DNA of 64,000 nt from Sneathiella litorea (lineage in GTDB: Bacteria; Pseudomonadota; Alphaproteobacteria; Sneathiellales; Sneathiellaceae). Position numbers and translations under genes: made by a program. The notes beneath the pieces are model-generated. The model saw only the letters and a program-made list of their open reading frames with translations. It was not told the origin of the DNA and searched no databases. Shown here piece after piece: positions 43,193 through 53,295 of the stretch. Each line of letters begins with the position of its first letter. The stretch's first letter is position 1. Location: contig NZ_WTUW01000001.1 of NCBI RefSeq assembly GCF_009882915.1, positions 1,116,357 to 1,180,356 on the forward strand, read 5' to 3'.

Positions 43193-45214
43193 TTAATTCT
43201 TTTTGCCGCCGAGCAACCCGCCGGCGGCATCAAGCAGGTTCTTCACGGCAGCAGGATCCTTTTCCTTTACCCCCTTCAGGGTATCCTTAACTCCGTCGCC
43301 AGATCCTTTTGCCCCTTCAAGAAGTTTCTTTACACCTTCAGGGTTTGTAGCGTTTTTGAGTACGCCAGCGAGATCGGGTGCATAATTCAGGTTATCCCAT
43401 GAGCCGGTGACAAGGATAGGAACAGCAACACCAGTCGCTTCACCGCCCCCCTGTCCTTCGGTCGTCGCGACCAGTTTCGGCTCAATCCGGTAATTGACGG
43501 TTTGCTGAGGAAGTTCAACAGTTCCTGAACCGGTAAGCCGGATAAATGGGTTCAGCATTTTGAGGTCATCATTCGTGAGGATCCCATTGGTAATCTGATA
43601 GGTTCCTGAAATTTCTGCGAAGTCCGTTTTCTGTTCTTCGCCGCTATCTGTGAAGGCGGTCGTTATATTGCGGGCCATAGCGGCAAGATTGACCCCAGAT
43701 ATGGAACCATCTTCAAACAGGATCTGACCATTTCCATTGAGGGCGTTCACCATGTCAGCTTGTGATTTTCCACTCGTTGAAAGATCGGTTTGGAACATCC
43801 CTTTGCCTTCCAGCTTCTCGAAATCCGCTGCGTCAGTCAGTAGCGGATTCAACTGAATATTTTCAACGGTCACGGCGTTTGTGATCTTCAATGTTGGATT
43901 CTGTGCATCCAATCGAATTGTAGCCCGTCCAGTACCCTCGTAGAGATTCATTTCATTAAGCGCGAGATCAAGGATCCCATTCTTAAGCGTGGTTGCGAGG
44001 GCGCTGGCGCCGATTTCGATTTTCTTGAACAGGATTTGCTGAACAGAAAGATCGAATTTGGCGTTAACCGTCTTCAATGCGGACAAGTCAATCGGGGTCG
44101 TATCCCATTTTTCTCCCGATGCTTTTTGTGCCGGGGCGGTCGGGGCTTCTGCGCTGCCTTCTCCACCTTCATCTGCAGGGAGATATGGGTTCAGATCCAG
44201 CGTCTCAAGCGCCAATTTGCCGACAATATCCGGAACCTTGCCGCCGAGATCGATACTGAAATCGCCGGCGCCAACAATTTCATCAAAGCTGATGTTGGCC
44301 TCTGAAAAGCTGTACTTTGTATCGTTTGCGCCAAGCTTGCCACTGATCTTAAAGGGTCCGAAGCCGGTTTCTGAGACGCCCTCCAGAGGAGCACCCGCCC
44401 AAGCCGCAAGATCTCGCACCGACGGGAGATCTAGTGTTGTGGTTCCGCCAAGGTTCAGGGGCTGGATACTTTTCACCTGCCCGTCAAAATTGAGGTTAAT
44501 ATTCTTGGATTTAACATCGACAGCGGCGGTTGTCTCAATGTTTTCCAGAATGCTGCGAAGAGCACCAACGTTGACATCAAGTTCGACCTTTTCGCTATTC
44601 CAGACGGCACTGCCTTTCGCTTCAAATGGCTGCTCAAGACCAAGAAGTACGAGCTCAATATTGATATCGCTGAGATTTATATCGGTGCCGCCGCTCTGGT
44701 CGATATAATTGACCACACCGTCGACGATACGCACATCCCCAAGATTTAGATCAGATATGCCAAGGTCAGCTGCGCCGCCCTCGGAACTCGCGGACTCTGT
44801 TGCCTTGGGTTCTTCTTCCTTCTTGGCAGTATCAAATTCCCAATTTGCCTTGCCGCTTTTATCGACTGCAAGATTGATGACTGGTTTGGTCAGGATAAAT
44901 TCATCAACCTGAACATTCCCGGTAATCAGTGGCATTAGACTAAGCTTGACAGTGAGGCTATCGATGGTCGCCATGTCAGCATTCTGTGCGCCGGGAGCGT
45001 TAGAAAAAGTGACTGACTCTGCGGTTACGCCCAATGTTGGAAAAACGGAGAGGTTGAAGTCACCGTTGATTGCCAGGTCCCGGCCCGTGGCATCATTGGT
45101 TGCCAGAATTAATTCCTGTTTGATCCGGTCCGTTGGCACAATGAAGGGAAGAGCTACCACCAAGCCGACGATGACCACCAGAATCACAACGATTGCGATG
45201 ACAATTTTTTTCAT
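43193..45214 (-). CDS. AsmA-family envelope protein
   Basis: A 673-residue protein. A single N-terminal membrane helix (about residues 3-24) anchors a large periplasmic domain. GRDLAINGDFNLSVFPTLGV then VTFSNAPGAQNADMATID are the AsmA N-terminal marks, and the C-terminal domain (LNGNGQILFEDGSISGVNLA, then YRIEPKLVAT) is the AsmA_2 type. AsmA proteins belong to the group of lipid-transfer bridge proteins in the cell envelope. The last 70 residues are Gly/Lys/Asp-rich and low in complexity. Confidence 0.88.
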   Translation of the reverse strand: MKKIVIAIVVILVVIVGLVVALPFIVPTDRIKQELILATNDATGRDLAINGDFNLSVFPTLGVTAESVTFSNAPGAQNADMATIDSLTVKLSLMPLITGNVQVDEFILTKPVINLAVDKSGKANWEFDTAKKEEEPKATESASSEGGAADLGISDLNLGDVRIVDGVVNYIDQSGGTDINLSDINIELVLLGLEQPFEAKGSAVWNSEKVELDVNVGALRSILENIETTAAVDVKSKNINLNFDGQVKSIQPLNLGGTTTLDLPSVRDLAAWAGAPLEGVSETGFGPFKISGKLGANDTKYSFSEANISFDEIVGAGDFSIDLGGKVPDIVGKLALETLDLNPYLPADEGGEGSAEAPTAPAQKASGEKWDTTPIDLSALKTVNAKFDLSVQQILFKKIEIGASALATTLKNGILDLALNEMNLYEGTGRATIRLDAQNPTLKITNAVTVENIQLNPLLTDAADFEKLEGKGMFQTDLSTSGKSQADMVNALNGNGQILFEDGSISGVNLAAMARNITTAFTDSGEEQKTDFAEISGTYQITNGILTNDDLKMLNPFIRLTGSGTVELPQQTVNYRIEPKLVATTEGQGGGEATGVAVPILVTGSWDNLNYAPDLAGVLKNATNPEGVKKLLEGAKGSGDGVKDTLKGVKEKDPAAVKNLLDAAGGLLGGKKN

Positions 45215-45270
45215 GATCTACTCTCTTCTAAATTTGTAATCTTTTTCAATAATGACATAAAAGATGGGCC

Positions 45271-45282
45271 GGGTCATGACCC
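45271..45282. promoter_or_regulatory. Perfect 12-bp palindrome between asmA and the DUF1194 gene
   Basis: GGGTCATGACCC lies in the 138-base divergent gap. Such a G+C-rich perfect palindrome in a short promoter region could be an operator serving either gene. A related half TTGGTCATAC occurs 10 bases away. No regulator is assigned. Confidence 0.35.
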
Positions 45283-45352
45283 TTTGGAAAGTTGGTCATA
45301 CTTTTGCCGTGAATTACGATAGACTCGTACTCTCCTATTTAAACTGGGATAT

Positions 45353-46054
45353 ATGAACAAAATTGCAATGAAATGGCTAACCTTGATCGCGGCTTTTATC
45401 TTCGTGCTAGCACCAAGAGTTGAAGCTATCGCCGAAGAAGTGGATATGCAACTCGTACTTGCCATCGATGTATCGTCCAGCGTGAACTATGATGAATATA
45501 ATCTGCAGATGCGCGGATTTGCAGAGGCGTTTCGAAGTGACCTCGTTATTGAAGCGATTGCCGCGGGTCCGCGAGGGCTAATAAGTGTTGCCGCCACCCA
45601 TTGGGCAGGTCTGGGTGAACAACAGGTCATTCTCGACTGGCACACGATTGCGGGTCCGGAGGATGCACGCGATTTCGCTGACCAACTGGATAATGTGTCG
45701 CGTACATTTCCCTATGGCGGAACGGCGATTGCGGGGGCGCTGGATCATGCTTTTTCCCTTTTCCGACAAGACCGTAACACGTCTATGCGCAAGGTCATTG
45801 ATATATCTGGAGATGGCGTTGTTTCCATCGGGCGCCCGCCCGAAGTGGCACGGGACAAGATTGTTGCTGCGGGCGTTATCATTAATGGCCTGCCGATCCT
45901 TAATGATGAGCCGGAGTTAGATAGCTATTACCGGGACAAAGTGATTGGCGGGATTGGTGCCTTTACTGAAACGGCGAAAGGGTATGATGACTTTTCCCGC
46001 GCCATAACCGAAAAGCTGGCGCAGGAAATCCGTGGGACCTGGCAGGGGGTTTAG
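45353..46054 (+). CDS. DUF1194-family von Willebrand factor A protein
   Basis: A 233-residue secreted protein. A signal peptide (about 1-25, ending EAIAEEV) precedes a vWA-like domain whose metal site is LVLAIDVSSSVNYDEYNLQM (DxSxS near residue 36). ISGDGVVSIG and the late GAFTETAKGYDDFSRAITEK match DUF1194. The role is unknown; such proteins are periplasmic adhesion or metal-binding scaffolds by fold. The adjacent asmA gene is divergent. Confidence 0.85.
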   Translation: MNKIAMKWLTLIAAFIFVLAPRVEAIAEEVDMQLVLAIDVSSSVNYDEYNLQMRGFAEAFRSDLVIEAIAAGPRGLISVAATHWAGLGEQQVILDWHTIAGPEDARDFADQLDNVSRTFPYGGTAIAGALDHAFSLFRQDRNTSMRKVIDISGDGVVSIGRPPEVARDKIVAAGVIINGLPILNDEPELDSYYRDKVIGGIGAFTETAKGYDDFSRAITEKLAQEIRGTWQGV

Positions 46055-46069
46055 CTAAGGGCTAACCCC

Positions 46070-46684
46070 TCAGACGACAGGGCGGTTCATGGAAAAGACG
46101 TCTTCGACATGGCAGTAATCCATGTATCCGAGGCGTGCGAGGGGCTGATATTTCTTCATATCAATCATGCCGTCGACGATAATTTCATCGCTGATATGGA
46201 TGCCGACAACTTCCCCCAAGACCATTGTATTGACCACTTTCGGGTTGTGGGAGGGCAGGTTAATGGTCTTGTGAAGCACGCATTCCAAATGGGCAAGACT
46301 TTCCTTGACGCGAGGAGGCTTGACGAGGGTGGAAGGTTCTTTGGTCAGTCCGGCATAGTCAAACTCGTCGATAGATCGGGGCAGCATGGCCGAACTCAAA
46401 TTCATCTTCTCATGCAGGCTGTAGGAGACCATGTTGCATACAAATTCCTTCGTTGCCTCAATATTATCAAGTGAGTCCTTGGCACCTCCTTCGGTGTGAC
46501 TGCCATTGATCCCCATCGCAACGATCGGAGGGTTTTCGGACATTGCGTTGAAAAAGCTAAATGGCGCCAGATTGACGGAGCCGTCGGCGGCAAGGGTGCT
46601 GATCCAGCCTATCGGGCGCGGGGCAACAATGGCCTTGAAGGGACCATGTTTCAGACCATGGGGTTCGGATGGTTTGTAAAACAT
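46070..46684 (-). CDS. Flavin reductase-like domain protein
   Basis: A 204-residue FMN-binding split-barrel protein of the flavin-reductase family (DIM6/NTAB). Typical text is AIVAPRPIGWISTLAADGSV near residue 18, then NLAPFSFFNAMSENPPIV. The ATG at 46684 is preferred because GGAG lies 9 bases upstream; a TTG at 46702 would add six residues. It is convergent with the DUF1194 gene. Its partner enzyme is not in view. Confidence 0.87.
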   Translation of the reverse strand: MFYKPSEPHGLKHGPFKAIVAPRPIGWISTLAADGSVNLAPFSFFNAMSENPPIVAMGINGSHTEGGAKDSLDNIEATKEFVCNMVSYSLHEKMNLSSAMLPRSIDEFDYAGLTKEPSTLVKPPRVKESLAHLECVLHKTINLPSHNPKVVNTMVLGEVVGIHISDEIIVDGMIDMKKYQPLARLGYMDYCHVEDVFSMNRPVV

Positions 46685-46979
46685 TCGAAATTTCTCCAGC
46701 AAAATGCGAGGGTTGCGCGCCCGCTATCTTAAAGATTTAGAAACTAGTCTTTGATATTGAAGCAGGCAAGGCATGATTTATCTCTTTCCTTAAAACCACG
46801 CCTGTGATATTTGCGCTTTATGAACAAACAGATGACCAAATTGCGACGACGACAGGCTGCTGCCCTTATTTGTGCTGCCGCTTAAATAGCCTTTGCTTTG
46901 GTCAGAAAAGATTTCATGACGGTTCGGGGCTCCTTTTGAGAGGCATATTGTCTAACCCGTAAACTATTGGAATTCCGTC
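46685..46979. other. Divergent intergenic region, flavin reductase / GNAT
   Basis: About 295 bases with no supported gene. A 21-codon frame at 46820-46885 (MNKQMTKLRRRQAAALICAAA) looks like the basic start of a signal peptide but stops at once; it may be a remnant. The stretch should hold the two divergent promoters. Confidence 0.3.
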
Positions 46980-47564
46980 ATGCCCCAGATTATTCACGAG
47001 CAGCCAGAACATGCAGAGCAGATCGAACCACTGCTTGATCGTTGTTTCGGTCCGGACAGGTTCAAGAAAACTGCATATAAAGTTCGTGAAAACACAACAC
47101 CTTTGCCAGAACTGAGTTTTGTCACGGTAGAGGGGGACAAGCTCCTCGCTACAATTCGTTACTGGCCGATTGTGATCGGTAATGTCACGCCGGCCTTGCT
47201 CCTCGGGCCGATTGCCGTGGAACCGGACTTGCAGGGTAAAGGGATTGGTGTTGGTCTCATGCGGGAGACATTAAAAGTTGCCAAAGAACTCGGTCATCAT
47301 CTCATTGTTCTTGTTGGTGATCCAGAATATTACAGTCAATTCGGTTTTGAGAATGCGGCAGATCATGGCTTCAAAATGCCGGGGCCGGTTGATGAGCGGC
47401 GGCTCCTTGTGAAAGAATGTAAGCCCGGGGCACTTGATAATGTATCTGGCCTGATTACTGGCAAACCGTTTGAACTTGCGCCATCGGGCCGGGTTGCCAC
47501 AGAGGTGGAAACAGAAGAAGTGATCGCGGAGCTAGCGGCCTTCGCGCCACCAGCCGATGCATAG
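46980..47564 (+). CDS. GNAT-family N-acetyltransferase
   Basis: A 194-residue acetyltransferase of the YhbS type. The acetyl-CoA pyrophosphate loop is VEPDLQGKGIGVGLMRETLK and the following VLVGDPEYYSQFGFENA is the subgroup's C-terminal mark. The acceptor is unknown. The last 33 bases overlap the convergent membrane protein gene, so antisense effects between the two are possible. Confidence 0.88.
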   Translation: MPQIIHEQPEHAEQIEPLLDRCFGPDRFKKTAYKVRENTTPLPELSFVTVEGDKLLATIRYWPIVIGNVTPALLLGPIAVEPDLQGKGIGVGLMRETLKVAKELGHHLIVLVGDPEYYSQFGFENAADHGFKMPGPVDERRLLVKECKPGALDNVSGLITGKPFELAPSGRVATEVETEEVIAELAAFAPPADA

Positions 47565-49622
47565 AAAGGCAAGAGCGAGCAAAAGTGTAACGAGTGGGGG
47601 TAACATGGCTTGGCGGTCATATCCCGTCACTTCATAATTCTCGTTGGCACGCAAGCCAAACCAGTAATCCGCAGATTGACGATTATCTGGCTTCGTACGT
47701 CTGAAATCTGGAAGACCATCCGTTTCCAGCCAGCGTATGCCGCCATCTGTTGCCTTTGCAGCATTTGCAATTTTTTCCGCACTGGCACGGATATCGTGCA
47801 GTTCCTTCGGGTTAAGCGCTCCCACGGCAACCAGCGACTTTTGCTGACCATCCTCCAACGTATGAAGGCCGCTGGTTTGCAGAGGAATAGTTCCTGTTTG
47901 CGTCCCATCCTCACCTACAGATAAGGAAAGTTCCGTAACATTCCCGTCAGGGTCGGTTACGGAAACCGATGCCGGGGCCAAATCAAGGGAACGGCGCTGG
48001 ATTTTAAGATTGTTTCCCGAGACAATACCCTTCAACTGTTCTTCTTCCAGTTCGGGTTCCTTCATCAGCCAGTGGGAAATGCGGCGAAGAAGTTCCGACT
48101 GAGGTCCGCCTCCCTCAAACCCTCTCCCCCAGAGCCAGGCGTGGTCCGAGAGAAGCTGTGCTACACGGCCGTCCCCGCTTCGTTCAAGGATTAGAAGGGG
48201 CTGGTTTGATGGACCAGTCATCAGGATTTCGCCACTGAGAGCCTCCGCTTCAATCATTCGGAACCAGCGACCCCATTTCTCGCTCCTGTTTGCGTTTGTC
48301 CTTAACTGCCCTGTTACCGGATGCCGTTTTCCGGTATCGCTAAGCGTCGGGACGTACCCTTCGGTAAAGATATAGCCGGTTGGCCGTCCGGGAAGCACTT
48401 CTGATAATGGAGTCTGATACAGGCTGAGCGGTGTTGCAAAAGCAGGACCTGCGGCTTCCAGAAGAGCCCCACCATCTTTCACATAACGGGAAATATTGTT
48501 AAGATAACTGGACGGCAGGACACCACGCCGACGATATCGATCAAAAATAATCAAATCAAAATCATTGAGCTTTTTCTCGAATAGATCGCGGATCGGAAAT
48601 GGAATAAGGGAAAGTTCCGTGATCGGTGTCCCATCCTGTTTTTCTGGCGGTCGCAGGATTGTAAAATGTACAAGATCAACAGACGGATCAGATTTAAGGA
48701 TGTTTCGCCAACCTCGTTCTCCCATATGAGGCTCGCCTGATACGAGTAAAACCTGTAGCCTGTCCCGTATGCCGTTTACAGTGATATAGGAGCTGTTGTT
48801 TTTTTCGGTTAGTTCACCATCAAGTGGATCGACCGTAATTTCGAAAAAATTTGCGCCCCCATGATTTAACGTTAATTCAAGCGTAAGATCCGATCCGATT
48901 TGGGCGAGATCCGCCGCGACTTCCTCGCCATCCTGCTTGATCGTTACCCGCGCCGCCTGAATGGGTTCGCTAAGTCCAAAATCTTCAACCTTGATGATGA
49001 ATTGCAATGGCTGGTCGACAATGCCGAAGGTTGGTGCTTTCACAATTTTTAGCACGCGATCCTTTTCGTCGGGCTCCCCGGTCAGCAAAAAATGAACGGG
49101 ACCGGCTTCCTTTAATGTATCCTCATTTTCAGGCACGTCATGAATCTGGCCATCAGTGATAAAGATTGTAGCCGATATCCGATCTGGGGAAATGTTCTTG
49201 AGCGTTTCCTTTCGCGCGTCAAAAGCGTGTGTACCGTCCTCGTCCCCGAGAAGAGTGGTTGTCTCGTTTTTAACTGTCACCGTCTCAATCTTCAGACTCT
49301 CAATTGAGTCAAGACGGACTTTAAGTTCGCGATACGCTGCATTCGTCATTTCGCCGCGGCGGCCTATCTTTTGGCTATTGGTTTCATCCATGACTATGAT
49401 GGCTATATCGTCAAGAAATTTGCGTTTTTCTGTCAGGAGGACTGGATTCGCGAGCATGAGCAATAGTAGTGCCAAAAGTGCAGTTCGCAGCAATGTCCCG
49501 CGTCCCCGTCGCCAAAGGGCAAAGAGGGAAATACCTAGGCAGATCACGGCAAGGATGGCCAGCCAATCAAGCGAGAGATAAGGACTAAAGCCGAGCGACG
49601 AGACAAAGCTTTCTTCTCTCAT
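47532..49622 (-). CDS. Large membrane protein of the MoxR/DUF58 operon
   Basis: A 696-residue protein with two N-terminal membrane helices (about 17-34 and 43-62), a vWA/GATase-like soluble core (FLDDIAIIVMDETNSQKIG opens it) and a C-terminal helix followed by the short end WWREGR. Similar alphaproteobacterial proteins are often annotated as glutamine amidotransferase, but I see no clear amidotransferase Cys-His motif. It overlaps the DUF4159 gene by four bases and is last in the operon. Its role is unknown; it probably works in a membrane complex with the other three. Confidence 0.8.
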   Translation of the reverse strand: MREESFVSSLGFSPYLSLDWLAILAVICLGISLFALWRRGRGTLLRTALLALLLLMLANPVLLTEKRKFLDDIAIIVMDETNSQKIGRRGEMTNAAYRELKVRLDSIESLKIETVTVKNETTTLLGDEDGTHAFDARKETLKNISPDRISATIFITDGQIHDVPENEDTLKEAGPVHFLLTGEPDEKDRVLKIVKAPTFGIVDQPLQFIIKVEDFGLSEPIQAARVTIKQDGEEVAADLAQIGSDLTLELTLNHGGANFFEITVDPLDGELTEKNNSSYITVNGIRDRLQVLLVSGEPHMGERGWRNILKSDPSVDLVHFTILRPPEKQDGTPITELSLIPFPIRDLFEKKLNDFDLIIFDRYRRRGVLPSSYLNNISRYVKDGGALLEAAGPAFATPLSLYQTPLSEVLPGRPTGYIFTEGYVPTLSDTGKRHPVTGQLRTNANRSEKWGRWFRMIEAEALSGEILMTGPSNQPLLILERSGDGRVAQLLSDHAWLWGRGFEGGGPQSELLRRISHWLMKEPELEEEQLKGIVSGNNLKIQRRSLDLAPASVSVTDPDGNVTELSLSVGEDGTQTGTIPLQTSGLHTLEDGQQKSLVAVGALNPKELHDIRASAEKIANAAKATDGGIRWLETDGLPDFRRTKPDNRQSADYWFGLRANENYEVTGYDRQAMLPPLVTLLLALAFLCIGWWREGR

Positions 49623-52387
49623 TGCCCAAGCCTTTCCAGAATTGCCGGAATGTGAACCTGATCGGCTTTGTAATTTCCCGTCAGTGTATACATCACCAGA
49701 TTGATGCCGAAACGATATGCTAATTCTCTTTGTCGCTCGTTCCCGGGAAGGGTTGCCGCCTGATAGCGGCCATCGGCATCAATTGCCCAGGCGGCGGCCC
49801 AGTCATTACTGCCAATTACGACTGAAGCAACCCCGTCATTTCCCTGAATGCCGGTGGTATCCTCAATCCAGACATCGCCACCGTCATACCGACCTGGGAA
49901 GGTCTGCATAAGGTAAAAGGCGCGGGTAATAACATGGTCTGGGGGTATCTGATGTATTCTTGGAATATCAAGCCGTGCTGTTAACTGCCGAAGGCGAACA
50001 TTCTCCGGGCTGTTATATAGGTCTGTTCCAAAGCTGCCCGCACTGTTCTGGTTGCGGGTATCGAACAGGATTGTTCCGCCACCATTGAAATAATTATTGA
50101 TCTTGAGTATCGCATTTTCTGAAAGAGGGGGATATTCCGGCGTAATTGGCCAATAGATCAGTGGATAGAATATGAGTTCATCCTGCTCGATATCAATTGG
50201 AAGAGGATCCCTGGCTTCGACGGCCGTTCGGTTTCTGAGTTGTCGGCTGAGGCCGGCCAGCCCATTGTGGCTCATCCTGTCGACCGCTGGGGCGTGGGTA
50301 CGGATATAGCCCAGCCGGGTATCGAGCGTCGCCGCAAGTGTCATGGCGTCACCGTCAAGATCAGCTTCCTGTGCAGATGTCCCAGCAGGTTTAACAACCA
50401 CGCTGAGTCCGATTGCAATGAATATCCCGAGAACTCGCGATACCCTTCTGAACGAATACAGTTTACCTTGTAAGTGAAGCGAAATGATCTGGTCGATTAA
50501 TACCAAAAGAAGAGCGGCAAGAATAACGGGGAGCACCAGATCGATAACGGCAGACCTATCAAAATATCGGACCGTTGCTGGAAACTGGCTCATATCAGCG
50601 AGTGAATAGTCCGTATCAAACTGACCAAGGTTAATCGCAATGCTGAAGTTTTTGTCCCCATAGTATCCAGGTGGATGGCTTGCACTCAGGATCAGGCTGT
50701 CCATTGTTGCAGTATTGATCGGTTCGGCTATACCAGTTTCGCTGTTGAGACCGCCAAATCCGTCCATCAATTGAAATGGCGGTAGGTTCCGTGAGTCGGA
50801 TATGTTCTGGCTGGACACTTGACCGAGGTTTCCAATTTCACGCAGCATTTCAACAAATAGGCCCGAAATAGCAAGGTTTGACCATTCAGGGGTTGCTGTG
50901 GTGTGAAACAGCACTAGCCATCCAGCGCCTTGCAGGCGGGCGGTGACCAGCGGGGTGCCGTCTTCCAACTGAGCCCATGTCTTATCAAGCAGATCCGGAG
51001 ATGGATTGGCGAGAACCTGTTTGTTGATGGTGACGTCCGCCGGAATCTTGAGGCCTGCAAACGGACTGTCCGCAGGAATGGGACCTAATGGAGCCGGTTG
51101 GTTCCACGACATGGCACCCTGCAGGCTTCGATTGCCTGAGCGAAGTTCAACAGGCACGAGGGCGCCGCTTGAATTGGTAAGTTTTGGACCGGCAAATCGA
51201 ACCAGAACACCGCCCTTAGTGATCCAATCGACAAGTCTTCTTTCAGCGCCCTTGGGTAAGTTTGCCGTATCCCCGAGCGCGATAAGGGAACGATCCTCTA
51301 TTAATAACTCTTCAATTGTGCCTTGGGTTATATCAAAAAACGGCGAGAGTGCCTGTGTTAGATAATGAGTTTCGTCCAGAAGAGGCTGGTCGCCCTGTTC
51401 GGAAGTGCTGGTGACAAGGCCAACCTGCCGTCGCTGCCAACGCTGATCTAGCAGAAAGGTGCCGCCCGCATTTTTACTGTTTGTGATTTCCAGTCTGCGG
51501 ATATCGTTGCGAATTTTGTTTGGTATATTCAACGAAACAGTTGTCGCACTTTTGCTGTCTGAAAATGAGAATGGGACCGAGACTAAAATTTTCCCGTCCT
51601 CCGTTTTTGCCGTTAATACGCCTTCACTATTTGAGGCGCCAGTCGGAAGAATCAGGGGGATGTCCAGTTTTTCACTACCAATCTTGGGAATGCCAATGAT
51701 AGGTGGGGCAACAATGTTCTCTTCATGAAAAATGCTCAGGGGGCCAATTTCCGCAAGATCTGAAAAGAACTTACTAAGATCGGAGAAATCGGAGCTGCGC
51801 AGTATACTACTCGATAGCCAGATAAATTCTGGATTGTTGAGAGTGTTGAAGCGAGGTAATAGGTGAGGAAGATTGCTGTATTGCGACGGCCAGGCTTTGG
51901 GCTCCAAAGAGGCGGCAATGCCGACTGCTTCCCGACTAGCCAGAGGTTTTAGCGATGGCAGGCTTCCTTCCGGTCGCCGGGAAGTAGTAACGATATAAAC
52001 CTGCCGGTCCTGTCGGGTTGTTTCCTGCACCAGCTTATTGAGGGTAGTCTTCAGGCCATCCCAGGATTCCGCAGCAGTCCAACCATCATCTACAATCAGA
52101 ACTACATCGCCCCCTTTATTACGTTGTTCGGGGAGATTCAAAATGGGTCCGGCAATCGCGAGGATGATAAGTGCTGCGATCACTAACCTTAGTAGCAAGA
52201 GCCACCATGGTGTTGTCGCAGCCGACTGTTCATCCTTTTTGAGACGGTAGAGAAACCGGATTGCGGGAAAAATAACAGATTTTGGCTGTGGCGGGACAAT
52301 TCGCAAGAGCCACCAGATCAGCGGCAACGTCAAGAGGGCCGTGAGGACCCAGGGAAACAGAAATGAGAGGGAAGTCAGCGCCGCCAT
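49619..52387 (-). CDS. BatA/DUF4159 membrane protein
   Basis: A 922-residue protein. The N-terminus has the BatA-type paired helices (LTSLSFLFPWVLTALLTLPL, about 4-23, then about 55-78). A vWA-like middle (VVLIVDDGWTAAESWDGLKT) follows, then a membrane helix near residue 610-640 and a DUF4159 C-terminal domain (IYWPITPEYPPLSENAILKI, then FNGGGTILFDTRN). The function is unproved; related operons act in envelope or stress tolerance. Overlaps of 1 and 4 bases with neighbours show tight coupling. Confidence 0.87.
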   Translation of the reverse strand: MAALTSLSFLFPWVLTALLTLPLIWWLLRIVPPQPKSVIFPAIRFLYRLKKDEQSAATTPWWLLLLRLVIAALIILAIAGPILNLPEQRNKGGDVVLIVDDGWTAAESWDGLKTTLNKLVQETTRQDRQVYIVTTSRRPEGSLPSLKPLASREAVGIAASLEPKAWPSQYSNLPHLLPRFNTLNNPEFIWLSSSILRSSDFSDLSKFFSDLAEIGPLSIFHEENIVAPPIIGIPKIGSEKLDIPLILPTGASNSEGVLTAKTEDGKILVSVPFSFSDSKSATTVSLNIPNKIRNDIRRLEITNSKNAGGTFLLDQRWQRRQVGLVTSTSEQGDQPLLDETHYLTQALSPFFDITQGTIEELLIEDRSLIALGDTANLPKGAERRLVDWITKGGVLVRFAGPKLTNSSGALVPVELRSGNRSLQGAMSWNQPAPLGPIPADSPFAGLKIPADVTINKQVLANPSPDLLDKTWAQLEDGTPLVTARLQGAGWLVLFHTTATPEWSNLAISGLFVEMLREIGNLGQVSSQNISDSRNLPPFQLMDGFGGLNSETGIAEPINTATMDSLILSASHPPGYYGDKNFSIAINLGQFDTDYSLADMSQFPATVRYFDRSAVIDLVLPVILAALLLVLIDQIISLHLQGKLYSFRRVSRVLGIFIAIGLSVVVKPAGTSAQEADLDGDAMTLAATLDTRLGYIRTHAPAVDRMSHNGLAGLSRQLRNRTAVEARDPLPIDIEQDELIFYPLIYWPITPEYPPLSENAILKINNYFNGGGTILFDTRNQNSAGSFGTDLYNSPENVRLRQLTARLDIPRIHQIPPDHVITRAFYLMQTFPGRYDGGDVWIEDTTGIQGNDGVASVVIGSNDWAAAWAIDADGRYQAATLPGNERQRELAYRFGINLVMYTLTGNYKADQVHIPAILERLGQ

Positions 52388-53292
52388 TATGGTTTGGGCC
52401 TCCGAATATTCAGCGCCGAATACAATGCGGCAAAAGCTTCGCTTGCGGGCGCATCGGTTCGGTGAAAGCTATACTCCCAGGAAACATTTTTCGCGATCCT
52501 GATCAGTTCTTGTCGATGTGCGTCAAAAAGAGCCTGATAATCATCTCTCACAACTTCAACCTTGCCCAGAGTCAAGCTGTCTTCCTCGGCCATGGAAAGA
52601 AATCGGGTGCGACCTTGAAACGGTAAGTCCGCTTCCACCGGGTCGGCGATTTGTAGCAGGAAGCCACGACACCCAAGATTAACAAAGTGGCGTACAGTCT
52701 CGGCAATCTCTGATGGCTCACACAGAAAGTCACTGATCAGCACAACCGTTGATTTGCTGGACAGCCGATCCGCGAGTTTAAGATCGGGCAGTGACGGGCT
52801 TTGCATTTCCAGAACACGTCCGACAAAACGGTTAAAAGAGGTGGGGCCGGTCGACGCTTTCTCCGCCTGTCCAAACAGGCCAAATTTTTCGCCACTTTTT
52901 GAAAGCGAGAGTGCCAGTGCCATGCTGAGCAGGGTGGCGCGTTCCAGCTTGGACTGTTCTGTAAGATCCGAAGCGTAATCCATTGTCAGTGAGTTGTCCC
53001 GCCATAGCCAGACTGTCTCAGCAGTTTCATGCTCTTTCTGTCGGATATAGACCTGTTCGCGCTTAGCGCTTTGTCGCCAGTCGATGCTTGTTGTTGGGTC
53101 ATCCGGGCCGTATTGTTTGAACTGCCAGAAATCCTCTCCCGTTCCGGCTCGCCGTCTACCGTGAACCCCAATATCAAACGCGTTGACTAGATGTTCTGCG
53201 GCCAGTATCAGCGGCGGTAACGTCTGCGCAAGCCTCTCGGCTTTAACCCTTTCCTGGAGCGGTGAGGTGTTTGCGCGACTCGGTTTGAACAT
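52387..53292 (-). CDS. DUF58-domain protein
   Basis: A 301-residue soluble protein. The DUF58 signature is FWQFKQYGPDDPTTSIDWRQ followed by SAKREQVYIRQKE, and a vWA-like core (TVVLISDFLCEPSEIAETVR) comes later. DUF58 proteins pair with MoxR ATPases. It follows the MoxR gene by 3 bases and shares its last base with the BatA/DUF4159 start. Confidence 0.9.
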   Translation of the reverse strand: MFKPSRANTSPLQERVKAERLAQTLPPLILAAEHLVNAFDIGVHGRRRAGTGEDFWQFKQYGPDDPTTSIDWRQSAKREQVYIRQKEHETAETVWLWRDNSLTMDYASDLTEQSKLERATLLSMALALSLSKSGEKFGLFGQAEKASTGPTSFNRFVGRVLEMQSPSLPDLKLADRLSSKSTVVLISDFLCEPSEIAETVRHFVNLGCRGFLLQIADPVEADLPFQGRTRFLSMAEEDSLTLGKVEVVRDDYQALFDAHRQELIRIAKNVSWEYSFHRTDAPASEAFAALYSALNIRRPKP

Positions 53293-53295
53293 ATT

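Noticed and set aside
44058-44708. Long open frame opposite the AsmA gene
   Set aside because: It lies wholly inside a well-supported AsmA coding region on the other strand and has no family-like text; its length is a by-product of the codon usage of the real gene.
46820-46885. 21-codon frame resembling a signal peptide start
   Set aside because: It stops after the hydrophobic start and no continuation in another frame reads as a protein; treated only as a possible remnant.
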